Shown in pieces: positions 26,856 to 38,800 of a stretch of 64,000 bases of DNA. The translations under genes were made by a program, and so were the position numbers. Under the pieces are notes generated by a model. It had not been told where the DNA came from. It worked only from the letters and a program-made list of their open reading frames with translations, and searched no databases. Each line of letters starts with the position of its first letter. Position 1 is the stretch's first letter. Origin of the DNA: Fagopyrum homotropicum (Eukaryota > Streptophyta > Magnoliopsida > Caryophyllales > Polygonaceae). The DNA is taken from contig BSWB01000006.1 of assembly GCA_033239125.1 (NCBI GenBank), positions 36,386,001 to 36,450,000 on the forward strand, in the 5' to 3' direction.

Positions 26856-27015
26856 TCAAACACCCCTAAAAAAAAGTTTCGTCCCGAAACTTGAACAATT
26901 CCCAAATTCTCTCGGACCCATACGCCGAGGTAGAACTCTCACTCTTTCTATCGGAGGTATCACATCTCAGTTCAAAAGATCACAACCTATAACAATCTAT
27001 AACCTCAAGTATAAA

Positions 27016-27360
27016 CATGGAGGAATCATCACTCCAGGAAACAGGGCCATAACGCTACCCAAAGGCGTAGAGGAATCACGTCTCTCGCCATACCACATCA
27101 CAAGGCATAGAGGAAGCACATCTCTAGCCAAAACATATCACAAACATAGAGGAAATACGTCTCTAGCAAACCATAATCATATATATCGTATGGAGGAATC
27201 ACATCTCTACTAAAACTATGTCCATCAAGGTAGCATGGAGGAAAGAACCATCTCCAGCTGAATCCTAATCACACTCAAATAGCATGGAGGAAAAAACCAT
27301 CTCTAGCTATAAATATGATCATACTCGGATAGCGTGGAGAAAGTAATCATCTCCAGCTAT
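27016..27360 (-). repeat. Degenerate minisatellite in the D 3' UTR, about 8 units
   Basis: Units of roughly 40-55 bp each contain, on the plus strand, a TGGAGGAA or TAGAGGAA box and a CATCTCTAGC-like box. It lies between the decayed integrase and the 3' LTR, in a region with no protein. Tandem repeats in the 3' UTR of plant Ty3/gypsy elements are known and can seed satellite DNA. Confidence 0.6.
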
Positions 27361-27399
27361 AACATACATCACGCTAGCACATCAAGATCTACTAAGATC

Positions 27400-30300
27400 A
27401 TAAATCACATCACAACTAGCATGGAATAACACATCAAGGCATATAAGCATATAAGCACATAAGCACAACATTCATCAAGATAGCACTAAGATCTACTAGT
27501 GCTCCCACAAATGGGTTTGTCCCAACATATACTCTAGATAGTTCCTCAGGACACTATCCTCAGTCTCTCACATAGCCTCTTCAAGTCTTCATCTCGACCA
27601 TTATATCCTCAATATGGGAATGTCTTTTGAATGCAAGCGTTTCATATCTCATTCCAAGAATGTAATCGAATACTCAACAAAAGTGTGGTTGGACTCAACC
27701 ACCAAATCATCGTAACTCACAAGGTGTCTCGAGTCTGGTATATACTTCCTCAGTTGAGACATATGAAACACTGGGTGGATATCCTCTAATCTCATAGGCA
27801 AAGCTAAACATCATGCTACCTTCTCTGTACTGGTCGATCTCAAATAAACCATCATATTGGAAACTCAGTTCCCTTTCCATATTAACACGTCTAACGTCTC
27901 GCAGCTGAGATACTTACAGCCGGACATGAACTCTCGCTTGAACTTTAGAGGTTAACACCTCTTGTCTACATATAATATATGGCGACTCTGTACAACCAGC
28001 ATTCTTCCTTCAATCAACGTTACTTGAACTATAAAATCCTGAATCTGGTCAGGTGTTATTCCACTACTATTGCTAGATCACTTCTAGCATAGGATATACG
28101 ACATCTATATCTATATATATTGCCTCATAGGGTCATCCCAAGAAGATGCACGTCCTTCATTGTTATATAATAAACTCATTAATGGAAGGTAATATAACCA
28201 TCCACGTTTCCCATTCAACTTACAAATTATAATAGATCTTTAAGATCTAGATGATCCTCTCTAACTGACCATCTGTCAGGAGGTGAAGTGTAGTCATGAG
28301 GTACAAACTCGTCCTCAAAGCAGTCTGAATCTGCTGCCTAAAATCTCAAAGTAAAAACATCCATCTCGATCAGAAATGATCGTTCTCGGTATACCATGGA
28401 GTCTCACTATATATCTAGTGTACTCCTCAACCAATTTATTCACTAGCCACGTCCTTCTAATAGAAATGAAACATGCCGGGTTCATTAATTTGTTACCAAC
28501 AATCTAGATAACATAAATCTTCTACTGGGTCACAATCCCATAAAAAAGTCCATAGAGATGTCCTCCCAAATTCTACTACTACACTGGTAGTGGGTGGGGC
28601 TTATCTCTAGATCGGAAATACTCTATCTGGACTTGCTAACAGGTCACGCACTGTATCACAAATCTGGTTATATCGGCTTCATACAATATAATCGTCCCAT
28701 CTCGTGGTACATCTTACTCGTACCTGAATGTACTGAATAAGGCGTACAGTGGGTATACCATAATATTCTATGTCTCCATCTGCATCAGCAGGTACACAAA
28801 AGTGGTCATGACTCTTCATCAGTCCATCTACTCCCATGGAGAACTATGGTGCCTCAGTACGAGACATCCTTTCTCTAAACCTTGTCAAGGCCGGGCAAGT
28901 CTCCTGCTTCTGTTGGACCTCATCCAACAGACTAGTTAGAATCTATGAGGTATAACTGGGTATCCTCATCAAGGAACTGATTGTCCAACTCTAGCCAAGC
29001 TAGATCTCTCTGAAGCTGAGGCTGAACTATCAGTCTCACAATCATCTTCTCTTGGAGCGTCTTTCCATTCAAGTTATCGGCGACAACATTCAACTTCTCT
29101 GAATGATATGGAATCTTCAAGTCAAAGTCTTGATCAACTTAAGCTCTTAATACTGGCGGTTATTCAACCCCTGTTGCATAAAATATACTTCAGATTTCTA
29201 TGATCTATAGAAATCTAACATAAAGATCACACTGGTAAGGTCTTCAAAACTTAAAGGCTTAAACTACCACTACTAACTCTAAATCATGAGTCGGGTAGTT
29301 CTCATCATACGTTCTTAGCTATAAACACACATATCAATAAGCCTACTCCTCTGTAGTAATACACATCTCAGACTTAGCTGGGATGTATCACCGTAAATCA
29401 CGGGATCCCAAAAATCTTCTCACTAAAACAGAATGGAAGCAGAGGTCAAATGCCTCCTCAACTCTTCAGAACTTAGACACACTGCTTTCATCACGTAGTT
29501 ATGGTGGTATTCTCAAAAGACTCGCAAATGAATACGTAATCATATAAAATCCTTCCTCAAAGCATTGGTAGCAATCTGATAAGCCGAGAAAACTACGTAT
29601 TCCTTAATGTTCATCAATGAAGTCCGCCACCAACTAATCAAGGAAGTCGATGAAGATACTTTTCATCAACTCCATAAAAACTACTAAAACATTTGTCAAC
29701 CCAAATGACATCACTACAAACTCGTATTGTCCATAGCGGGTATGGGATGCTATCTCATACACATGATGCTCTCTCATCCATGACTAGGGATATCTTGAGC
29801 ACAAAGGAATCCTGAAAACAAAATTTGCTTCTTGAAGCTAACTCATCAGGTCGTCAATACGGAACATGGAACCCACTAGGGTAAACCCGTTTCAGTCAAC
29901 TTTTCAAGTTATCAGTACAATATCTCAACAAGCACCATATAGTGTGGCTTTCCCATTCAATCTTGTATCATACTTCAACTCGATAACAATGTCCACACTC
30001 CGCTGAGGTGGAAACTAGACGGTTCAGTAACACGTCTATAAACTCATAAACAACTGGAATACCTTCCATTGTTGGACTATATCGCTCCTTCATGGTATAA
30101 CACTAGAAGGCGTCACATCTCTGTGCTATCAGCTCGTTGCTCGTACAGTCCTGATGACAAACCCGTCCCTTCAAAGGTCTTAACCTTAGAAGACCTCTAT
30201 TTACCATCTCAGTAAAGACTATAATAGCCTTACTATTAATATCTAACACCGCAGGATATCTATTCATCCAATCCATACACATAATGACTTCCTCATGCAC

Positions 30301-30640
30301 CTACGGCATGACAAAGAAGTCTACAAGCCATACACAAGTCCCGGAATAAGGGAACAAACACATATCTCGCGGGTACCTCAGACCCCTAACTGGTAATCCT
30401 GTAAAGGAAATTTCACCTTCTACTATATACCAAAATTCAACCATTAACCCATGCATCGAAAGACATGACGTGCATAACACTCACAACAAACAAAACTCCA
30501 CCAGGTAAACCATTAACGAGAATGGTACCTATAACAGCTAACACTCGTAGCTCCTCTACATATCATCACTCAATGTCAGATCCATGCTCCTCAGGTATCA
30601 CTGAGGTCATTACTATAGCCGCCACTTCCACTCTTTCTAC
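27400..30640 (-). pseudogene. pol: D pol pseudogene: protease, RT, RNase H, integrase
   Basis: This region is heavily decayed, with many stops and shifts; only islands are readable on the minus strand. Protease end at 30300-30103: MDWMNRYPAVLDINSK, like the MDWLSRY block of chromovirus protease. RT at about 29870-29690: RIDDLM and then TRYGQYEFVVMSFGLT. RNase H end at 29110-29065: YHSEKLNVVADN, like the YHPGKANVVADALS block. Integrase core start near 28600: WEDISMDF, missing good context. The FIDD-type catalytic box is lost in a deletion. No function is expected. The 600 bp nearest 27400 show nothing I can assign. Confidence 0.65.
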
Positions 30641-30659
30641 ACTGGAAAGAGGAAGGTCT

Positions 30660-31640
30660 TGCTAGGAAGAAACACCACCGTGCTGACAGAAAGGGCTAGA
30701 TGACCTAACTCACCACAAGTGAAACAAGTTATCAGTGCCAAAGGGCACACAGAACGCAAATGATCTGGATATCCACAACTGAAACATAATCATCCCATCC
30801 TTGCAACCTGTGCAACTGAAGGGTAACTCGACCTTCATCGTCCACCTGGAATGATCTCACTCTTGAAGCTGTAAAGGCAATGTCTTGTCCTGTCGACAAA
30901 ACTTCGCTCTATGCCCTACTTTACCACACGTAAAGCATATGATGGGCGCCTTTGGGCACACAGCTCGCCAATGTCCCAACTTCCACGCAATTAAAACACT
31001 GTAGTTCCTTGCCAGTCATCTTCATGGCCAAAGGATCACTAGATTGTCATGATATCGGACTTGGTTCTCCATTCATCATCTTTGCTTCTCCAGTAACTGA
31101 TTCAGTCCATTGCTTCTTTCCGGATCCAAAAGCTTCAGTTGATCTCACAATTGTTGGTAAATCCGGTGTGGATCTACCCACCATCACCGCTTCATATACT
31201 TGTTACATATATTCTTGAAACTCGGATCTACTCATGGAGACACGATCAACCACTTCAAATTCGTTCTCTGCCATAGGCGATACAATAGCGGAAACTGGTC
31301 CCTAACTTATCACCACTGGAGGAAGAGGGGGTGTACCCCTACCTCATCCCATTACAGATACTACTCTAGTCTGAGTCATCTGTAGGATATACGCACCTAA
31401 TTTTATAAGGCTATATATATGCCATAGGTATCGATATGTATATAATACATCCACATAATCCATAGTACACACAAATATATATACATATCAACGCTGCAGA
31501 GATCCATGGCAGAGGTGACGACTTCTCGTACATTCTATCACAAAACCACACTTAAAACCAAAACCTTTGAAAACGTCAGATTCCGTGTGGGCTCTGTTTA
31601 TTTTACCTATCAAACCTCATTGCAGGTAGCAAGTGCCATT
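30660..31640 (-). pseudogene. gag: D gag pseudogene with four CCHC zinc-knuckle remnants
   Basis: On the minus strand, CX2CX4HX4C motifs or remnants occur in order at 30998-30960 (CFNC..., then a one-base shift before GHWRAVC), 30937-30896 (CFTCGKVGHRAKFC, intact), 30786-30745 (CFSCGYPDHLRSVC, intact) and 30726-30700 (CFTCGELGH, last Cys lost). They form two pairs separated by about 110 bp. Zinc knuckles of gag bind element RNA (established). The upstream part toward 31640 is too decayed to delimit. The Athila-like elements in this window lack such knuckles. Confidence 0.65.
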
Positions 31641-31650
31641 GTTGTCAACC

Positions 31651-31665
31651 TTGGCTCTGATACCA
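31651..31665 (-). other. Primer binding site of D (initiator Met tRNA)
   Basis: The minus strand reads TGGTATCAGAGCCAA, 4 bp inside the 5' LTR end at 31670. It complements the 3' end of plant initiator Met tRNA except for the last base. It fixes D as a minus-strand element with its 5' LTR on the right. Confidence 0.85.
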
Positions 31666-31669
31666 ACTC

Positions 31670-33460
31670 TGTAACACCCCGAATCCGCGGGACTTGGGAT
31701 GTCACATTGGGCTAGGATCTCACAATGGATCCTGACCCTAGCCTGACAACAAGTTCACTGGACCTTACAACATGGCACTGACAGATATAAAACAAATACA
31801 TAAAACAATATAAACTGTACGACCCAAAGTAAACAACAACATAGCCGAGTATATAAAACGACATCCTCACATAGGAGGTACAAAAGATCATCCTCACGCA
31901 GGAGGGGAAATACAACAACCCCAAACCAACCACCTAATATACGAGAGTCCTCGGCCTGTCACCTTGCCAGATCACCCAGTAGCGCCTAACCTGTAAACAT
32001 CTACAACACGGTATGAAACCGTTAGCTATCCATACACATATATAGAGTAATGCATAAGCACAATCACACATAGGGAAAGATAAACATATCAGCATGCTTT
32101 CACTCATTTACCCATTTATTCATCTCAATATAATGGTCATTCACTCAAATCGTATAGATATAATATATATGAAACTAGGTGACACGAGGACCGATACATC
32201 CTTGCCTCTGAGCCTGCTAGCCAGCCGTACTAGTATCGGTCACAAAATCCGTGTACCCTATGGGAGTGGATTGCGCCCTTCCTGTAAACCGGTCTGGCCT
32301 GACATCAGAGAACCTCCCAGACTCCACGGCGGGATGAAAGAGAAAGGTTATCACAGCCACGCAGTGGGGCGATTAATAAAACATAGGTCGGTAAATACGA
32401 CATCACATGCTATTATAGCAAACATATAAGGCACACACCACTCATACAAACACCCCATATAAGGATGGTAGCTAAGTAAGTCCTACGGACTTACCTCAAC
32501 CTCATACAAAATCAACCACGATCACCTCTACACTGGAGGGACAACACGGCCTATAAAAAGGCATAAAGAGATATATCAACCTCTATTCATCAAAGGGGTC
32601 ACACCTAGACCCAAAGGGATCCATAAGGATCATACTCAATCTATGAGCCTCACAACCAACTAAACCTCAATATCTCAGCATAACTCACAATTCCTCAAAT
32701 CTCAAGGTAGTATCTAATCGACATTCCTCAGTCTCAATTCTAATCCTAATTTAATTAATTAACCTTTAATTAATTAATTAGATTTCCCCATAATAACGTT
32801 TTGCCCGCAGGCAATTTCTAAACCCACCTGTCATCAGATTTCATCAAACAAACTATCCATAATCACCAGAATAATGTAACGAGCATAATGAAAATTCCAA
32901 TTATCCATTTTAACCAACTTAAGGTTAATTTATACTAACCCGTAATACGGAAAACGAATAAATTCATAACTTATTCGTTACTAACCCGATATAGGATCCG
33001 AAAGAAGGTACGGACTCCTGGCGATACGGGGAGTAAGAGCACAATATGAAACCTTACGTTTGATGACTTGCGGTGGTCCGTCGGCGTTCCGATAGCGGTA
33101 AACGGAAGCTTTACCAAAAAGCTAACAAACGGAAAATAGATTTGTACCACGATGTAGAGGACAAGATAAGGAACTCGTTGGTATAAACGGATTTGAAAAT
33201 GGATCGAAAATAAACGAATTATGGAAGGTTGAAGATGGGTTAATACGTTCGCTCTCGGTTGTTCTCGCTTGTTCGCTCTGTAAATGAAGCCATACAATTG
33301 AAGAAGATAGGATAAGTAGCAGCCGTAGCCGCCTTTTCATTTGTTACATATATATATATAATATATTATGTATGAATGTGTAAGTGAAGAAGGCTTGTAG
33401 CCGCCTTTTCATTCCTCTGCAATTGAAATTCACAATTGCAAATTGTAAATATATACACAG

Positions 33461-33519
<59 letters not shown>

Positions 33520-33988
33520 TAATCCATATTATTTAATTAAAAAGCGGCTATATTTTTCGGTCTCCAAACTTTATAAAATTGGAATATAAAATGCGGAATA
33601 TTGTCGGGATAATTAATCCATAACTATCTCGTAAAATGGGCATTTCTAAGCCACCTTTCTTAACCGCTAAGAATCGGGATAGCGACTCTTTTAGCCGTTT
33701 TGCCTCTCCATGTTATTTCATATCTAGGACATATCCGATGTCCTCATCATTTCTCTCAACTGTATTTTTATTAATTGGAGCTCCCAAATGCTCTAAATAA
33801 CACCGGAGGGTAAAAATAATTACCCGGGGGAAAAAGTAAAAATTTCCCCAAACGTCCAAAATTACGCCAGGAACATAACGGTGGGACTCATACTCATCAC
33901 TTGCGAAATCTTCGCGAGTTATATGTTAATTACTATCAACGATTAAGTTAATCAACATTAATTAGAATTCAAAATCCTAGCTATTACA
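31670..33988 (-). repeat. 5' LTR of D (2319 bp)
   Basis: Complete, with ends TGTAACACCC and CTATTACA on the plus strand. It is flanked on the right by TCTCA (33989-33993). The (TA)n run is at 33463-33515 and the palindrome GTAAGTCC-TAC-GGACTTAC at 32476-32494. Short open frames within it recur in all three D LTRs only because the LTR is repeated; none resembles a protein. Confidence 0.9.
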
Positions 33989-34093
33989 TCTCATAGGTAC
34001 GACGCCATACAACCTTGTGTATAGGAAGTCTTGTCACTTGCCGGTAGAATTGGAGCATAAGGCGTATTGGGCAATAAAGTGGTTGAACTTCAG
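33989..34093 (+). pseudogene. pol: B integrase fragment between D and C (copy 2)
   Basis: Second copy of 21157-21261, with a few base changes (for example TATAGGAAG for TATGGGAAG). It ends with TTCAG (34089-34093), the left target duplicate of C2; the right duplicate is at 47216-47220. Confidence 0.85.
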
Positions 34094-35723
34094 TGATGAC
34101 ATGAATTATATACCATTATATTCATGCATATTGTAGAAGATTGTCTCAGTTTGCCTTGCATTTAGAGAGATTTTGTGTGCCTTTTATGTTCGATTCAATC
34201 ATTTATCGGAAATAGAGGTCTACACGAGTTTTTGATGAATTATAGGTAAATGGAGTGGAATTGAAAGAAAAAGCGGAGCAAGGAGCATCTTAGGATGTTA
34301 GGAAAGCTAAAGGAGTCTTAGAGGGATCACAAAGAGCTAAGGAATTGCAAAGGAGAAGCATAGAAGACGAGCCAAAAGAAGAGCACTTTCTGTTGAAGAA
34401 AATCGTGCCAATATACACATAAATCGGACGATTTTCCTCCCTAGAGATCGAACGGTTTTGTGTATAAATCGACTAGGTCGATTTCCTTTGTTTTTCGGCC
34501 AAATGAGAAGACGACACAAAGCCCAATTCTTTTGGGCTAGAGGAGAGTTTTTCCAAACGGCCCACTTGCAAGAAACTATAGGTGAGAACCCTAGGAACGA
34601 AAATGAGGAGGCCGCAGCGGGAAATCTTTACAGGTATGAGAGAGATTGGAGATTCTTGGAGAAGGATTGAAGGACTTTGTGACGGGAAGCCAATCTTGAT
34701 TCTTGTTTGTGAGATTTCTTTATCCATTGAAGCAATTGTGGTTTTTGAACACGTAATTGAGTTACTTAAGAGATACATTGATCAGTTTTGACGATTATTT
34801 ACAGATTTGAAGGTTATTGAGTTTTTATTCAAGAATCGGGTTTATTTGCAATATTTCACTCAATCCTTGATTTGATTTGATTATGAAAATTGTTGGCTAA
34901 AACCCTTGTGATTCTGGGGAGAATAGTTGATGATTAAGGCTTAGATGATGATAGACTGAACTCATTCAAACATTAGGACCCTGAGAGTTTAGATTTTAGT
35001 TTTGCGACAACAGGAAAATCGGACTGTTCTTGGGTAAATCGGCCGATTTTCTTATGAACAGCACGATTTATTCTTCTGACGAACTTTAATTGAATCAATC
35101 TTTATCCAAAACTAATCCTTAACTAAATCCCAACATTGATTAACCTTTTTAACCTCTAATAAGAGTGTATGAAGAGATTTCAAACTTGATTCTAGATTTA
35201 ATAGATTAAGGTTATAAGATTTGAGTAATAAAGAGACTCAACATCCTTTATTAAGATTCTAAGTGTGCTTTCTAATCTTTACTTTGGAGAGTCATATCCT
35301 GGAGTTTTAGATAGTTAGTTTGAACATAATTCTTGTCTTTAGATCTTTCTATATTGCAGCCTCAACAACCCTTATAGAGAACCTTTAGATTAGTTATATA
35401 GGTTTCGGAACTTCACCGTACGATATCTACCTTTGAACATTTAATCTTGGCAATATAAACTCTGTCCTTATATCTATAGAAGTGTCTTGAATCGAAAGCC
35501 GAAATCGGATACTTGAATCCTTGGAATCATTTTACCCTTTATTAATCACAAAAGCTTTTGCATTTTCCCTAGATAATTGAATTTGAATTTATTCTCACCA
35601 AATCCCTGAGTTCGACTCTAGAATTCTTACCTTACTACAGCCGATCCGTACACTGCGGGTTCGCTTTGCCTTGAGTTCTAGATATAAATTTAAGACTTTG
35701 ACGTGCACCATTTCGGGCGAACA
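34094..35723 (+). repeat. 5' LTR of C2 (1630 bp)
   Basis: Ends TGATGACATG and GGGCGAACA. Motif clusters are at about 34403-34489 and 35016-35075. A candidate TATAAAT is at 34463. It carries private differences from both the C1 LTR and the C2 3' LTR, consistent with independent decay after the duplication. Confidence 0.9.
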
Positions 35724-35729
35724 AGTTTT

Positions 35730-35748
35730 TGGCGCCGTTGCCGGGGAT
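35730..35748 (+). other. Primer binding site of C2 (tRNA-Asp)
   Basis: TGGCGCCGTTGCCGGGGAT lies 6 bp after the LTR, complementary to the tRNA-Asp 3' end. Confidence 0.85.
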
Positions 35749-35850
35749 TTGGTCTAGACCAAATTCGGTTTTCGGTTGTCTAGCTTGAGAGCTCTTGCTC
35801 TTGTGATTTGATTTGTCTACCTGAGTGATCTTTGCAGGTTCTTTAGGTAT

Positions 35851-38800
35851 ATGCGAAAGACTAGATCCACTAAAGATCTAGTTCCTTTCGATCCCGAATT
35901 GGAGAAAACCTTGAGAAGAAAGTTGAAGGAAAAGAAAATGGCTAAGAATAATGAGAAAAACCTCCAGGCTAAACTGAACGAAGCTCAACGCCAACTTCAG
36001 TTGAGTGAAAAAGCACGAAAAGATGTTGAAATGAGTCATCAATTTCAGATTGATGAACTAAGAGCTATGATGTTGGACATGAAGTTGGAATTGAACGAAT
36101 CCAGGAAGAAGTAGAAAGTCAAGACGCCAACTAAATCCATTAGAAATGACTCATCCGATGATGAAGAGATTGATCCGGACATGCCGGAACTTGAGGAAAT
36201 CGATTCATTACTTCGTCCTGTTCGAAACACCCCAAAACCACGGGTTGTTCCTCGCCTCCCAACTAGGGATGTGAGAGTTGCTAATGAAGGTGATAGACCC
36301 CGAACTTTGGGGCAACGGATGGACCCAATTCAGCAACCACGCCGTCTAGGTGTGGATTTCGGAGCTGAAGACATCCAAGAGTTTAGCTTCTCACCACAAG
36401 TCATCACCATGGTTCGCCAAAGTCAATATGGCGGAGCAAGTACTGAATCTCCACATCAACACTTGTAGAATTTCGAAATTCTCATGGAGACTATGAAGCC
36501 GAAGAAGGCTACTACAAGCAATTACAAGATCAAACCGTTCTTCTTTTCTTTGAAGGACAAGGCTCTAGCTTGGTACCAAACACTTCCAGCTGCCAAACTT
36601 GCTACATGGGAGGAATTGTCTTCGGAATTCCTCACTAAGTTCTTTCGGCCATCCAAAACGGCGGAATTGAGAGGTAAGTTAAATGCTTTTTCTATGAAAC
36701 CTAACGAAAGCTTGTTTCAATCTTGGGAAAGGTTTCAAGATCTCTTGTTGGATTGCCCACACCACGGCATTTCAAAGCTGGAATTATTGGAGATTTACTA
36801 TAAGGGATTGGATGTGGAAACACAATTCAACCTTCAATCTCTCTCTTGTGGCACATTCATGGACATGAGAGAGGATGGTGCTTGGAACTTCATTGAGAAG
36901 CAAGCCCAAGTGATTGAGAAGTATTCCCACCGGAAGGTAGACTCAAATAGCCGGAATCAAGGCGATTCGGGAGCTAAGTTGAACCAAGCTGCTCAAACAC
37001 AAATATTCTCCCTCAATAATGAGATCAAAGAGTTGAAGGAAGTGCTCAAAACGAGTCTTCAAAAGACTAAGGAGCAAGAAGCCAACTACATGGGGAGGGA
37101 CAACAATCAAAGGAATGATAACCGGAACTCCAATTGGAACAACAACAACAACAACAACAATAACAACCGGAACTCCAATTGGAACAACAACAATAGGAAC
37201 ACAAATAACAACAATTGGAGGTCAAATCAGCAAAATCCAGGTAATCCTTACTCTCATGCTGAAAAGGCTCTAACATCTCCATCTTCTTCTACTCCTTTAA
37301 TAAGCCAGGAACAATCAAGCGGATCAAACAAACCCGATCCCATGCTAGAGACGATCCTAGGCAAACTACAAGGGTTGGAGAGCTATATAACTTCGGTTGA
37401 TAAAGCTCACAAAGCTTTGGAAAGCCAAGTGTTTAACAAGGCCGTAGAAGTTCCAAGAGACCAAGGGAAACTTCCCGGGAAGACGGAAGATAACCCAAAG
37501 GGAAGGGTTATGGCGATCACTACTAGGAGTGGTATAACAACTATCGATCCTCAACCTAAAGTAGTTGAAACCACCACTAAAGAAGGAGAAGGAAAAGAGA
37601 AGGATGATATCTATTTTCCTCCTCCCGCCTACAAACCACCTCTACCTTTTCCTCAATCTAGAGCGCGTCCACGCCTAGATAAACATTTTGGTAAGTTTGT
37701 TGAACTTATGAGTAAGCTGCATATTAATATACCTTTTATGGATGCAATTTTAGGTATGCCAGCTTATGGGAAATTCCTCAAGGAGATCCTCTCTAACAAG
37801 AGGAAATTGGAAGACATCGAAAAAGTCAAGATGAGTATGGAGTCATCTGAACTCATCAAGACTATGAAGGAGAATATGCCACCTAAGCTCCGTGATCCAG
37901 GATCCTTTTGCATACCCATCACTTTGGGAGAAGCTACTTATGATTCACTTTGCGACCTTGGAACTAGTGTGAGTATCATACCACTTGCTCTATGCAAAGC
38001 AGTTGGTCTAGGAGAGCCTAGACCGGTGAAGATCACACTCTACATGGCTGATCGTTCCACCACTAAGCCGGTTGGGATACTAGAAGACATTCTGGTAAAA
38101 CTCGGTAAGTTTTACATTCCTATAGATTTTGTCGTTCTTGACATCCCTGCAGATTATCCGGTTCCCATCATTCTTGGGAGACTATTCCTTGCAACATCCG
38201 GATGCATGGTCGATTGCAAGAATGGCCAGCTATCTTTCCATATAGGTGAAGAGAAGGTAGAATTCATACTCTCTTCCTTAATCAAGGAGCCAGCCTTGAG
38301 AGACGATGTTTTTGATATTTTTGATGAAGAAGAGTCTAGAGAGGTAGTAAGTTTAATCTTGATGAAAGACCCTCTTCAAAAGGTTCTTAGTATGAGCATC
38401 ATGGAGGAAGGAGTGGAACATGATTGCAATGAGGATGTGAAAGCATTAAATGATATGGAGGAAGAACTAGGAACAATAATTGAAGAACTAGAATTAACTC
38501 CGGAAACTGTGAAGAAAATCGACCTGCATAAACCAAATCGTCCGATTTGTGAAAAGGCAACCCGATTTTTGACAACAGAAAGAAAAATCGATCTGAATAA
38601 ACTAAATTGTCCGGTTTGTGAAAAGGCAACCCGATTTTTGACAACAGGAAGAAAAATCGTGCCTCAGATCGACCGATTTACTTCAGGGGAGGTCGATCCA
38701 GTGGGAAATTTTCTGGATTCTCCAAACTTCACCGCAACTGTTCTCGACTCTAATGATGCATCATCCCCACCTCTAGAGGCCTCTCCCACAACATCCGAAG

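Larger units (their letters stand above)
24909..33988 (-). mobile_element. D: chromovirus-like Ty3/gypsy element, minus strand, degraded
   Basis: On the minus strand: 5' LTR (33988-31670), initiator-Met primer site, gag with CCHC knuckles, protease, RT, RNase H, integrase, a 3' UTR with a degenerate minisatellite, and a 3' LTR (26855-24909) that lacks its last 366 bp because of the duplication junction. The right flank has TCTCA (33989-33993), matching the duplication around the solo LTR. The primer tRNA, LTR ends (TGTAA...TTACA) and RT sequence place it with chromoviruses, possibly the Tekay/Del group. I could not see a chromodomain in the decayed integrase end. Confidence 0.8.
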
